Shown here: in pieces, positions 31,150 through 43,253 of the stretch | How the letters are laid out: every line of letters starts with the position of its first letter | Position numbering within the stretch: the first letter of the stretch is position 1 | Assembly (NCBI GenBank): GCA_029449245.1 | Contig: JANATF010000013.1 | Location: 1,550,001-1,614,000, forward strand | Reading direction: 5' to 3' | DNA: 64,000 nt | Origin: Mortierella alpina | Taxonomy: Eukaryota; Mortierellomycota; Mortierellomycetes; Mortierellales; Mortierellaceae | Notes under the pieces: generated by a model | Databases searched by the model: none | Told to the model about the DNA's origin: nothing | Seen by the model: the letters and a program-made list of their open reading frames with translations, nothing else | Translations under genes and position numbers: made by a program

Positions 31150-33737
31150 CTACTCTTGATTCAACTTGTTCATCAACAAGTCTACATCTGAAAGTGCAAT
31201 GACGGGTCCGTGTCCCGAGCACTTGGCTTTGGCCTTGAGCTCTGCACACAAGTCATCAATGTCGGCGTCGTCAAAGTTGGGGTGCTTTGCAATGTGCTCC
31301 CATGCCTGAGGACAGGGGATCGCCTTCTCATTCTCGCCCAATGGTGGCAGGCTTTTCTTTGGAACCCCATCAGCCGTCGGCACTTCCCCAGCACAGTCGT
31401 GATGGATCTGATCCTTGGGCACCGTGGCCCCAGTAGCCCCGACGTTTGTAAACGTGCTGCTGTAATCAAACAGCTGGTCATTAAACAGACCTCCAATCGG
31501 ATCTTCTGGGAATGTGGACTCCACAGGATCGTCAAAACCCGAGAAAAAGTCTCGTGGATCGGAGGGGTCGCGAAAGTCGGTGAAGAGGGCCTGCGTCTGT
31601 TCGTACGACAGCGAGGGCATCGACATGGATGCAACTGGGGGTGTGAAATGGACCTGTCCGTCCTTGGTAGTCTCGAAAAGCGGCGTGTTGACCAAGTCTT
31701 CTATCGTGGGCGAAGGGCTGTTGTCCGAGAATAGCGCCAAGGTGCTTGAGGGACTCGAGCTCTCCAGATGCGAATGCAGATTGCCACCAAGATGACTGCT
31801 TGTTGTCAGATGACTAGAGTTGCCAGAGAAATGACTGACCGCAGAGACCGGGATGCCGGTGCTGTTGTGGATGCTTGTGACACTGGTCGGATGAGGGACA
31901 GCGGCCGACGTTCTACTGGGCTGTCCATATGTGTTTCCTGATCCGTCCAACAAGGACGAGAAAAGCGCCATCTCCTCGGGCGTGCCATTACGGAACCTTG
32001 GGACTACTCCAGCATTATCCGAGTAGGACACTTGGGAGATCGAGTCCTGTTCAGGTGTAGGGAGATCGTGGTTCAACGGCGAATTGGGCACACTATCCCC
32101 ACCAGAAGAAGGCGGCGTCCACGGCGTGCCAGCGGAGGAGCTTGTGAGAGCCTTTTGAGCAGGAGTGTATAGGACCTTGCCTTGGCCATTGACCGATTGT
32201 GCGGGACTCAACAGTGCAGACTGGTCGCCTGCCTGGCTTGTGCGTACATTCTGGGCAGCAGAAGCTACTCGCTGGGCTTTGGCATCGTTATATAAGCCGG
32301 GCTGGCTAATGGGGAAGTCGAACGTGAACGACTGCTCCTTGAGGAAATAGTTCTCTGTCTCGAGCTTTTGCACTAGAACTTTCAGGTTCATATTCTCCTC
32401 TGCCAGCTTGGTGTCTGTTCTGCCTGGGTTCAGCTCCTCCAGTTCCTTGATCCTGTCCTCGAGCGACTTTACATATTTCTCCTTTCTCTCACGAAATGCT
32501 CGCTGGGCAGCCCTGTTTTGAGCCTAAATATGCATTGGAGGAAGGACGAGGTTAACATGCATGTTCATCTCGACATATGCATATCGAGTGAGCAGGTCCA
32601 ATAGATGCTGTCCGAGCCAAGTCCCGCAGCAGCTCCTCCCTCCTACCGCTGCAACACGGATGAATGTTTATGCAAACTGACGCACTGTGCTCTCTATCCG
32701 AATGCATGAGTCTCTTGTTACCAAACTCCACGGCGCCCAAATCTCCTCCTTTTGTGCCCCCGACAGACCCTTCTTTTCAGCCCCGTCCTTTGATCACCTC
32801 TCATCCTGTTATCTCCTACCATACTCTTACGTTGAGCTTTTTTTCTTTTCTTTTTCGCTTCGTTATATCCCTTTCCAGCCGCCAGTTCGTATTCAGAAAA
32901 GGAAAGAATGAAAATAGCAAGGCTCCCACATGTTCCGCTTCGCTCGGAGAGATAAACCGGAGACGCCGCCCGCCGTCTTTGTTTTTGATCTGCTTGTTTA
33001 TCTTCTCGCCGCGACCAAAAGATCAACCGAGGCGCCGTGAAACGTCGTAGCAACAAAGGCGCGAAAAAGAGAACTCCCTGTGGGAAACACTTTAAATACC
33101 TTTCGCTTGTTGGTCGGCTCAGTGGTCAAGGGCTTGCGGCCAGCCTTCTTGGGTGCTGGCTTGCCATCTCCAGGAGAGTTGGCCTCGTCTGAAAAGTGGA
33201 TAAGGGTAGGCAGGAATGCACAAAAACAACAATTGACCCCCCACAATGAATGCATGATTAACAACAGAGCAGAGCCAATGGTGCATCATAATCCTGCGTA
33301 CAGTTGGAAGGGAGAACACTCACCAGAACTGTTGTCGCCCTCCGAGTACTGGACAGAGTCGTCGTATGCACCACCTGTGGGTGCCTTGGCGTCGGCTAAG
33401 AAGAAAAGGATCAAAGCAAGACAATGAACGGATAAGCACCATGTCTCAACTCTCGGCCACTCTTACGCACACTCCATCTCTTTTGTCTCCATCGCACCAG
33501 GCCCACTATGCTGCAGTTGTGCAAGGAGGACATACAGTGGAGATCGGACTTGTGATGCAGATGGCTGATCATGCGCTTGCCGGCTTCCTCGTCAGGACGG
33601 TAGTGCTCATGATGGTGGGCGATGGCTGTGGAGAGCAGTTCCTGAGCCTCTTGGTTGCTCTGCAGCATCTGCGACCACTCGTTGTCGCTGAGGGGGACCG
33701 AGTAGCCCGTGGAGGGTTGTTGCGGCTGCAGAGACAT
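31150..33737 (-). CDS. YAP1: AP-1-like bZIP transcription factor (Yap1/Pap1 type)
   Basis: Yap1/Pap1 proteins activate oxidative-stress and drug-resistance genes, with nuclear export blocked by cysteine oxidation. Exons: 33737-33536, 33395-33324, 33188-33100, 32523-31150; phases agree, total 578 residues. The basic region NRAAQRAFRERK begins at residue 124 and has the fungal AP-1 NxxAQxxFR pattern; a leucine zipper follows. The C-terminus (residues 523-578) is the c-CRD: IPCPQAW...DLCAELKAKAKCSGHGPVI with Cys525, 547 and 556, plus Cys498 just upstream; DLCAELKAKAKC matches the family's redox-masked export signal. No cysteine occurs anywhere before Cys498, so the usual middle cysteine cluster (n-CRD) is absent. 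Intron 3 is long (576 nt). Confidence 0.9.
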
Positions 33738-34306
33738 GGGTAGAGGGTTTGTGCTTTGGAGGTTGAGGAAGGCTATGAGAAGGAGGGGAGCCGAGTGGAT
33801 CCACTGTTAGGAGTGTGGGAGTGGGGTAACGGGGTGGGGATGAGAGAGAGAGAGAGAGAGAGAGATAGACGATAGATAGAGGATAGATAGAGAGAGAGGG
33901 GGAGGGACTGACGGAGACGGGGGGGTGATGCGAGAGGGTTGAGCACGGGTTGTAGGTACGATGCAGGGAGTATACGTAATGCAGGAGCAGGAGGGGGGAG
34001 GCCAAGAAGAAGCAGGATGAAGAGGCAGGATGAAGAAGCAGAAAGTCAAACGAGCAGACGGCGGGTGGTGGACAAGTAGAGGCCAGGACAATGCAGAGGA
34101 GAGTGAGGGAGAGGGAGAGAGAGAGAGAGCAAAGAGAAGCAAGCGAGAGCAAGAGAGAGCAATAGACACAAGGAACAAGAAAAGAAACATGCAGAAGGGA
34201 GGCTTGTGTGCCTTGGGAAGGGCTGGAGTCACACCAATTGCCCAATTGCGCTGCGGCTGCCACCAATTCACCAAGTTTCACCCATTGCCTCATATTATTC
34301 CCTCGA
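33738..34306. promoter_or_regulatory. 5' region of the YAP1-like gene
   Basis: A 569-bp gap between two minus-strand genes, with GA runs at 33842-33865 and about 34095-34165 that place a long CT tract in the presumed promoter or leader of the YAP1-like gene. Confidence 0.45.
33842..33865. repeat. (GA)n microsatellite
   Basis: Twelve uninterrupted GA units just upstream of the YAP1-like start. Confidence 0.9.
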
Positions 34307-34925
34307 CTAAATCGGCATGGTACTCGGCGGCGTCTCGTGCAAACTCAGGACGAACCACAGCTTGTGCGGCGCGGTCTCCATTTCCTGGCCGCCCAGCAGA
34401 ATGCTGTACTTGGACGCCAGTCGCCACGGCCGAGTGGTAATGCAAAGGTCAAACTCGGGATGCTCCAGCTGAACACAGGCGACTGCAGGAGGGGACACTA
34501 TGCTGGTCCACACAAGTTGCTTTGTCCGACGACAGAAAAGGATGTAATAGTTACAGTGCGCGGCATGAGACAATGATGTTCGCAATACCATCGAGACCCT
34601 GTCCATCAAGATCAAGCTTTAGACAATAATGATGATCGCTCGCGCACCTGCACCAGTTCCTGAGCCTCCTCGCTTAAAGTAACAGGGTCTGCGGTACCGG
34701 ATCTATCAAATCATTTACAAACGCGAAAATACCAATATTCAGCTCAGATCGTCAACTCAGTCCAACAGCACTTGTCTTGACTGAGACACAAAAGAAGGCT
34801 GAATGGGGGAGACGGCAGGGAGGGACAAAGTAATGACAAAAGACTCACGCAACAAAGGTTGCAATCTGACAGATGCGTGATTGAACTTGAACCAGAGTAG
34901 TGCATGGGAATCGAATGCGTTCCAT
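34307..34925 (-). CDS. Small conserved-looking protein of unknown function, four exons
   Basis: Exons: 34925-34849, 34702-34648, 34616-34555, 34502-34307. The three junctions use GTGAGT, GTGCGC and GTAACT donors with AG acceptors and agree in phase (2, 0, 2), giving 129 residues, which is strong evidence for a real gene. The product starts MERIRFPCTTLVQVQSRICQ, has a LDLDGQGLDGIANIIVS stretch, and ends with a mixed beta-type segment (FDLCITTRPWRLASKYSILLGGQE, then HKLWFVLSLHETPP). No signal peptide, membrane helix or zinc motif is visible. I do not recognise the family. It lies 251 bp downstream of the SAPS-like gene on the same strand. Confidence 0.6.
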
Positions 34926-35176
34926 GGTGGCAGGGGTGGCAACGGTGAGAGACTGAGGGGCAGAGAGGCAGAGTGGCAGAGTGGCAGAGTGGCAGAGGGA
35001 AAAAGGGTGCTGTCTGAAGAAAAAGTACATTTTTTATATAGGCTCAGAGATCCATTGCTTGGCTAAGTCGTTGTGTTCATGTACAGGGTACAAGACAAGT
35101 CGGGTGAGTCCCAGAGCCAACATGCAACTCATGCGCTGCATGCACATAGACCATGTAGATTAGGACCAACAACAAC

Positions 35177-38100
35177 TCACCTTGAATCTGGACCCGAGGT
35201 GTCGCTCTGAAGACTAGTCCTATTCTTCTTGTTCATTTTGATTTTCCGCTTCCTCTCGCGCCTCTTTTGCCGCTTGCGCTCGAGACGCTCCTCCTCCGAG
35301 AGTTCCGAGCTCCCCTGGGAGCCGTTCACGCTGCCCTCATCCTCCTCCGACAACGACTCCTTCTCGTCTGCATTGCTCTCACCCTGGGCCGCAGGGTTCG
35401 TAACCAATGTGTCTGCCAACGATCCATTCGTATGTTCGCGAGCATCCGCTTGATCGTCCTCGTCTCCCGCATCCTCAGAGTTCACGCTGCTAATCTGGCG
35501 CTTTTTCTTGTTCTTTTTCTTCTTTTTCGCTTTCGTTGAGCCTGCTCCAGAGTCCTTTGGCTGAGAGTCCCCTGAAAGCTCGGTGATGTTCGCGTCTCCC
35601 CTGGATATATCTGCCGTTGAGGCTGAGCCATTTGGCCCGTTCTTTTTGCTTCCGTTCTTTCCTGAACCGCCTGACATGGCATCAAGCACGCGCCGAGGAG
35701 GGATCAATTTCCAGTCAACGTTTGGCATCAAGTTGGCTAAAGCCTTCTGTACTTCCAGTTCCTGGTCTTGTTCTGACTTTTCCTTGGCCACCTCATCTGC
35801 TGCCCTGTCGTACTTCATAGGCACACCAAAGCCAAGGGAATTGCCATCTAAGTATGAGCATCACCAGTTGGTTAGATTCTCATGATAAACTAGGGTTTCA
35901 AAAGTAACCAAAAACAACATAACTACAGGGAACCCGATAGACTTACACTGCGAGCCGAGGTCAATGCCATCGTTTCCACGAGCAGAAATGCCGGGAATAC
36001 CAATGTGCCGCTTGGTCATGGGTGCTTCGCTTGGCTGCCGTGACTGGAGCGGAGCGAATTGGAACCGTAGATTCGGATCCATGTCGCACAATGTGTCGCG
36101 TGTCTGCTCCAATGTGGCCTCGCGTAACGTGTCTTTGAAGCCCTCCCATCCGAAGTCGTCCTTGAGCAGCGTCGTCCAAAACATGGGTGGGATGGTGCCC
36201 GGGCGAGAGTCTTGGACAATGGCGCTCTGGTTATCGTCTTTGGCAAGTTGCGCCTCCACGTCTGCAGAAAGGCGGATGCAATTGAGGATCAAAATGATGT
36301 ATCCGCGAGATCCTGTAGGCTGTTGTGCTGCTCTGTAGTGTTGGATCAAGCGGCTGACAAAGTTGGTCTTTACAAAGAAACGATCATAGACCACGGCTTG
36401 TTCAGAGTACAGGACGACGCGGAACATCTTGTAAAATTGTACGTGGAAGGCATTGTTGAAGCTATAGAGACAAACAGGAGCAGACAACAGGAAACAGAAT
36501 GAGTCTGCAAATCCCAGCAAAATTATAGCTGCGAAGGCTCGTGCTGTAAACATAACACTCACCGAAACTGGAAAAAGCTATCAACTAGCTTGAACCAGAA
36601 TACGTCCGGGATGGATTCCAAAAGCAAGGGATTGTCCTTAATATCATTCAAGCAGTGGTATATTGAGTCCAGCAGCCATAGACGGGCCACTGTAAATGAT
36701 GAAGGAACCGTGTAACCAGGCAAAAGAACCCTAGTAAAACGTAGAAAGTGTCAAGAACTACATTCGGGTGTCTGTGCACTTTCCTTTGCCGATCAGCAAT
36801 TTGGACATACTGCGTTCCACTCGAGCTGGATCCAATAAATGCATGGCAAAGATCGGGTATATGAACAGCGAGGTGATGCCCAAACTCATTGGCAATGCGC
36901 TCGAGATGGGACTCTACCCTGTCATAAGATTTCTCCGTGATGTAGATACTGTTGGCAAACATGTCCTGGAAAGGCATTTGTATACTAGGAAAGGGAGGAC
37001 GACGACGAAAAGGTTAGCCACGGAGACGACTGGAATCTGTCCATATACAACGGCATCACGACGAAATATGCGAGTGGAGAGGGTCTTTACCTGCGAACGA
37101 GAATGGAGTAAATGATCTCGATGCAACTGTGTCTCCTGACACCTGACGAAGACTGGACCCCCTTCGCTAACCGCTCTGCCCATATCGGGTCATCCGCAAG
37201 GCACATAAATATGGCCTTTGCTTCCTTGGCCCGTGTTGCCTCATCCAGAAGTGATACTACAAAGTCACCCATGCTGGGCGATGGTTCTAAAAGAGGTGGC
37301 TCAACGTTGAGTTGGGAATATCTGAGACCCCGAGTTTTTTCATAGTGGAGCCCTTGGGCCACTGCGCTCAACGTACCGTCTGTCATTGTGACCAGGGTCA
37401 GAAGCATTTCCATAAAGTGTCCGCTCTGCAAAGTCCTGTAGTAATCCTGGATTTTCTCTGTGAAGCCATAGGTGTAGGTTGGAAACAGCACTTTGATCAT
37501 TGCCAAAGCCACTGGAGATTGATCGAGAAACGGCAGCATGTCGAAAACAAGAGGCGTCCTTGCAAGTCCTGTTTCCGGGTCCACGTCCTCGAATAGAGTC
37601 ATCATGGTTTGTGCCCTAAACTTCTTCAAAATGGTCTCAAAGACCTTCTGGAAATGATAAAAGTTGCCGTTTGACTCTGGCCTGAAGATTTTGAAGAGCT
37701 CTTTGACTGTTGAATGTGCACAGTGCGGATAAGATGTCGAGTGTTAGCGAGGTACTTTCCAATGAAAGCAAGATCATAGTGAGGCGAATCACAGAAAGTG
37801 AGTGCTTCTTCTTACCCACGGTTTGATGGCTGCTGCTGAGTATAAACTCGTTGTAGACGTCGCTCCGCGTGATGAAGTTCATGGCGGTGTACGATTTTTT
37901 CATAAGGTCCAGATCTGAATAGTCGCGCTTCCTCTTGCACTGCTCCACTCGCGTCATGAACTTTGACTCTTGGTTCGAATCGTCATCCATGCCATTGCTT
38001 AGTCCTTTAGCGATCTCTGGATCCAGTCGCGTGATGCTCTCAATCACATACGGCACCATCCCTGCAACCGAAGGTATGACCACCGACAAATAACAACAAC

Positions 38101-38880
38101 AATAAACAAAAAAAACAAATAGAAATCTTAGTTACATCGTCTCTGCAGCACAGACGTAGGGTCATCCAGAACAGACGTACCGTTGATCATGAACACCTGC
38201 AATAACTTGTCGTTGAGCTTGGTGTTTTCCAGTTCCAAAAAGCGGCTCACGATAGGTTTGGCAGCCTCTAGCTTGGCCTCCTCTGTGGCCTGGCGCGCCG
38301 CTGCTGTGCTCAGCGATCCTTTGCTGCCCTTGGGCTTGACAGTCTTTTTAGACTTTTTGGTAATCTTTTTGGTGGGGGTGGCAGAGATGATCTTTGACGG
38401 ATTGGAGGGCGACGTTGAGAGTGCGGCCTTTTTGGGACCTGCGGCGAGGCCAGTGCGCGCACGTTTGGGAACGTTGATCCTGCCGCTGAGTTCCTTCAAG
38501 ATCCCATCGTCCGAGAGCGGCTCTAGATCGTCGTCGCTGTCCTCTGACGTGCCTTGGTCCTGGCTGGACTCGTCTTCGTCATCGTCGTGATCGACATGGT
38601 CGTCGTGGTCCTGGTCCTCGTCACTCTCGCCTGCGCCGCTGCTGCTGCCGCTGCTGCTGCCGTTGCTGCTGTCCTCGTCGGCTGATTTGATGAAGCAGAT
38701 CTCTGGGATGTCGGCCGATTCGAGTTGATCCTCGTCCATGGCGTTCTCGCTGATGGCGTCTAGATTGGTGGCCATGTCCATGGAAAGAGATCCTGCTGCA
38801 CTGGTCAAGGTGCTGTCTGGCAGGAATGTGCTTGCAGTCCATCCTCGGCCCTTGTCCCGCTTTGCGCTGAGCTTGGCCAT
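35177..38880 (-). CDS. Large helical-repeat protein, SAPS-like (Sit4/PP6-associated) candidate
   Basis: Exons: 38880-38181, 38061-37816, 37706-37091, 36984-36811, 36730-36563, 36461-35947, 35847-35177. All phases agree, total 1029 residues. Residues 1-200 are disordered with an Asp/Glu run (about 80-125) and Lys-rich nuclear-signal-like patches. The core is all-helical; YDRVESHLERIANEFG, RLWLLDSIYHCLNDI, and NNAFHVQFYKMFRVVLYS followed by SRGYIILILNCIRLS resemble SAPS subunits that bind Sit4/PP6 phosphatases. That assignment rests on pattern only. The C-terminus is Lys-rich (KAKKKKKNKKKR; RLERKRQKRRERKRKIK). An alternative start at 39048 would add a Ser/Pro-rich stretch, which I consider leader. 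The final exon could extend by two codons through a GTGAGT donor at its end. Confidence 0.75.
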
Positions 38881-39490
38881 GCGAAGGATTGCTGGTGGGT
38901 GATGAGAGTCAAGGGTGAGTGCGGGGGGGTAAGGGGGTGGATGCGAGATTGGAGAAGGGGACGAAACAAGAGAGAGGGAGGAGGAGGAGGAAGAGGAAGC
39001 AGAGGAAGAAGGCAAAGAAAGAATGGAAGGAATCAGTCCATCAAACAAAAAAAAAAAAAAAAGGGTCAGAGTGGATGTCTTTCGGAAAAAAAGGTCTGCG
39101 TATCTATTTTTTTATTTTTCGTCTGGCGGGACAACCACATTTCTCACATAAGCACATCTCCAGGCGGGGCAGGACAAAGCCTTCTTTCGCTCTTGCCTTC
39201 TCGGGTCTGCCCGCCAACTTTTCTTCTTGTCCCACACTTCCCGCCTGCTGTACCCCTGTGCTCTTTCTTTTTATGACACTTCCGTGTTCGCCTCGTTGTC
39301 ATCGTCGTCGTCGTCCTCCTCCTCCGCATTGCCCTTATGGAGACCCTGTTCACCTAGTCACCATGGCTGCTGCTTTTATGCCAGCTGGCTGAAAATATTT
39401 TATTTCCCATTTCTTCCTTCCGTTCTCCCGCACTCTTCTCATTCTGCTTCGTTCCCAGCACAAGGAAGACGACAAGAACCGGCGCTCGCA
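38881..39490. promoter_or_regulatory. Divergent promoter between SAPS-like and RecQ genes
   Basis: A 610-bp gap between starts on opposite strands. It contains a purine-rich block at 38960-39010, an A run at about 39047-39062 and CGTCGTCGTC at about 39305. No specific factor site is assigned. Confidence 0.45.
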
Positions 39491-42262
39491 ATGTCGGGAT
39501 CAGCCGATCAAGGTGACGACGACATGGCTGTGCAGCAGGAGATCAAGTCCATCGACCACGAGCTACTTCTGATCGAGGACCAGATCATGGAGCTTGAATG
39601 TCGCCGTGCGCAACTGGAAGAGCATCGCGCTGCTCTAAGCGCCTCATTACCATCCAGCAACTCTACGGGGAACGCCGCAAAGACAGGACACAGCCTGGCG
39701 ACGACAAGAGACTATGCTCGCGAAGACTTTTACTGGTCCAAGGAATTGAAGGACCTTGCTGAGAGGCATTGGGGAATCAAGCGCTGGAGAGACAAGCAAC
39801 TGCAGGCCATAAACGCGTCTTTGGACCAGCGAGACACGTTTGTGCTTATGCCCACAGGCAAGTTATACATTCATCGACTCCAACAGACGGTGCAGCGCTG
39901 GACCCCACCCTCACATTCGCTAACATAGGTTCAAACTCACCGTCCTTTAGGTGGTGGCAAATCGCTTTGCTATCAGCTTCCGGCGCTGATCAGCCCTGGC
40001 ATTACACTGGTCGTGTCACCGCTACTCTCGCTCATTCGCGACCAGGCTTTTCACTTGGAAGAAGCTGGCATCGGCGTCGGGATGCTGACTTCATACACGA
40101 CCAAGGAGGAGTCAAAACGGATCATGGACGCCATGCTTGGTCCCGTAAAGCCAAAAGTGGGCGCATCCAAGCGCAAGTCAGAAACAGCTATGGACGACAA
40201 AGCATTAGACAGTACAGGCGACGCCGCTCTCAGACTCGTGTATGTCACGCCAGAAAAGATCAGCAAATCTAAGCGCTTCATGAACCATTTGGAAAAAGTC
40301 TACGCTGCCGGACGACTCTCTCGGATCGTCGTGGATGAGTGCCATTGCTGTTCCAACTTGGGGCATGATTTTCGCCCCGACTACAAAAAACTTGGCATCC
40401 TCCGGGTCCTATTTCCCAATACCCCGATCATGGCGTTGACAGCGACAGCACCGCCCAGCGTGATCGAGTCAGTGTTAACCACACTGAACATGCGCTCGTT
40501 CGATCAACCAGGCGGTACTCTATTCTTCGACACGCCCTTGTTTCGACCCAACCTCACCTACACGGTCAAGACGCGCCCCAGCTCCAATCAGGACACGTTC
40601 AACTTTTTGGTCAACTACATTCAGAGCAAGCATGACAGGGCCAACGGTATCTTGTACTGTCTCTCAAAGAAGGACACTCATGTCTTTGCCGCAGGCATCG
40701 CAGAGGCAAGCCAAGGGCGCATTCGGACAAGTGCATACCACGCGGACATTGAGGACGCTCAAAAGGAACTCATTCACGAACAGTGGAGAGATGGACGGAT
40801 CCAAGTCGTTTGTGCCACCATTGCCTTTGGTCTCGGCATCAACCACCCCAACGTCCGGTTCGTCATACACATATGTATGGCAAAATCACTTGAAGGTTCG
40901 GAATTGTTTGACCTTTATGTTGCGTGTTGCCGCCAGTTGTGGATCCGATGAGACACTAACCGTAGCGTACATAGGTTATTACCAAGAGTCTGGTCGCGCT
41001 GGTCGCGATGGTCTACCTGCAGAGTGTCTGTTGCTCTATCGTGACCAGGATGCCTCACGACTCTCTACGCTATGCATAACAGAGCCCGAAGGCATTAGCA
41101 ATGGTACGGAGTCCTCGGCATCGTTATAATACTTGCATGTTTGATTATCACGTATTTTCATGCCTCTTAGACTAACCTATTGCGACGTTTGTTGAGGATA
41201 AAAGTTTATAGTATGGTCAAGTATGCACAGGACGTCAGAACGTGCCGTCATCAGATGTTTGACCGGCACTTCTCGAAGCATCTCGCAACACGGCTACCGC
41301 CCTGTGGATTTTGCGACAATTGTGTTCTGGCCGGATCGGATGTCGTTACGGAGGACATCAAGGTAGAGGTGCGTGCACTCTGCGTCCTTGTCGATCGACT
41401 CGGGTCAGTCAACGAACGTGTCACTCTCAACAAACTGGTGGAAGCATGGCGAGGTGTGGGATCATTGCGTGCCATTGCAAAAGTGGCCCGCGATGAATGC
41501 AGTACGACTGTAGCCACGAAGCGCGCCAACAAGGATGTAAGCTATGAGTGGTATTTGAGAACTTGTGTCGAAATGGTTGGTGGTTAGTGCTGAAATATCT
41601 GACCCATGTTTATTGTGGAGGCACTCTAGGATTACGAGCGCATTATCAACTTTCTCATCTTGAACGGGTATCTTCGAGAGGACTTTCATTTCACCGCCTA
41701 CTCGACCCTGGCGTAAGGAGTGCTCACTAAACATCTGCATTGCCTCCTATGTTTTGTCATGGCTGTGTGTGATGGATCGTGACATTAACAGATCCTATTT
41801 TCACGTCTTCCTTTCATTAGCTACATTGTCAAAGGCCCCCGGTCGAGCACATTTTTAACCAATCGCTCGCCGTCCACGTTGCCTGCAGTCAATATGGACT
41901 TTGGCCGCGGGAATTCAAGAACTGCAGAGGATACTTTTACCGGGTCTGCAGGATCATCCACGCAGGAAGCAAAGAAAAAGACGAGGCTGGACAAAAAGAG
42001 CGTTACGGATGATGCCATGGCCAGACAGGGGACAGAGGATGATGTAGACCTGTTTGTCGGCGAAATCCAGCAGATCTTGGATGAGGAGAGCTGGCCTGAT
42101 GTTGGACAGGAGGACGATCAAGACGAGGAGAATTTATCTCTCATGGCTCGGTCCAAAAGGAAGAGGGCAAAGCTTGAGACAGGCGAGAGCACATCATCCA
42201 GGGCTACAGTGAAGCACAGTGCTGTCATCGCTGTTGAATCGGATGACGAAGACTTTGTGTAG
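39491..42262 (+). CDS. RecQ-family DNA helicase, RECQL1-like
   Basis: RecQ helicases are 3'-5' DNA helicases acting in replication and recombination repair. Exons: 39491-39857, 39951-40895, 40975-41103, 41205-41536, 41630-41712, 41821-42262; phases agree, total 765 residues. The N-terminus has a coiled coil (about residues 18-55), as in RECQL1. Walker A MPTGGGKS has Lys126; the Walker B box is DECH at 251-254 followed by CCSNLGHDFRPDY; motif VI is YYQESGRAGRDG. The zinc site is C...PPCGFCDNC and a winged-helix-like region follows. The C-terminal 130 residues are acidic and disordered. Intron 1 appears to use a GC donor (AG|GCAAGT) within a Walker A glycine codon; no GT site nearby restores MPTGGGKS. 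The fourth exon's acceptor is AAAAG with a CTAAC branch site 34 nt upstream. Confidence 0.93.
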
Positions 42263-43253
42263 ATTATCTTTCGTTGCAGATGTGCTTTAACAACCGCAAC
42301 AACCGACTTTACCGATGCTGATGATGCCGATAATTTGCCTGTGCGTGCCAGCTGGGACGACGATGGAGTTGGAAATGGTGTTTATTTTGACGCGTCCGAC
42401 GACTCCGCACACTCCGCAATAGTGCAGGCGTATACGCACATGTATATACATTTTCTCTTTCCCGGCGGCACAGTCCACCCTCGCCATCTCCTTGCATGTC
42501 TGCCTGGCTCTGTGTTTGAATGGAGTCCGATGATGATGATACTCCAAAAGCAGGATTATCAACCTCCGAGGATGCCTCTGCGTCTTTCTATTTCTCTCTG
42601 ACCCTTCGCCTTCTGTCCTTGCTTCTTGAGCCCACAGCGTGCAGCCCTATGCAGAGATGCAGAAAAGGGATGATGACCGCATGCGAGATCAGAGGAGCAA
42701 AGAACAATAGGAGCAGCAGTAGCAGACGGTGAGGCGAGGGCGAACAGGCGAACAGCCAGCCAAGAGCACACTCGCCCATGAGAGGGAGTCATGAATGGGA
42801 TTCATGGGATCATTCGTAGCTCCATTCCTCTCGAAGGCAGCACAGGACGGGACCGTGTGTGGTACAGGGCCGAGAATACATGTATCCTTTTTAAATGTGC
42901 CTCCCTGGACATTCTCTGTTCCTCACTCTCTCTCTCTCTTCTCTTCTCTCATCTTGCTCACTGTCTCGTCTTCATTCCCCTCAGACTGCGCTCGTTCTCC
43001 CCCGTCCTCCCCTATCGCTGCTTACTTGAACGGCCCCCTCCTCCCACCGTTTGCACGCCATCCCTATTTTTGCACATACTAACTCTCTTTTTCACAAATC
43101 CACGGCCGTCTGTTGGACTGTGCACAGCGCTCTCACTCTGTGTTTGAATCGCTTTGTCCCATCGTCACTTTGTCCCATCGTCACTTTGTCCCACCTTGGA
43201 CGCGTTCCTAGAGAGTACCACTTGTTTCTCGTATCACCAGCGAGCACGTTGCC
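42263..43253. other. Intergenic between RecQ and the Ser/Gln-rich gene
   Basis: About 1 kb. Pyrimidine-rich from 42910 to 43100, and three consecutive copies of tttgtcccatcgtcac-like 16-bp words at about 43152-43195. No gene seen. Confidence 0.5.

Noticed and set aside
38881-39048. Upstream start for the SAPS-like gene
   Set aside because: The added residues are a Ser/Pro run from purine-rich microsatellite DNA; ATG 38880 is a better start.
40875-40974. GTATGG at 40875 as a splice donor in the RecQ gene
   Set aside because: It would remove HICMAKSLEG, which matches the conserved RecQ motif before YYQESGRAGRDG; the donor at 40896 keeps the motif and phase.
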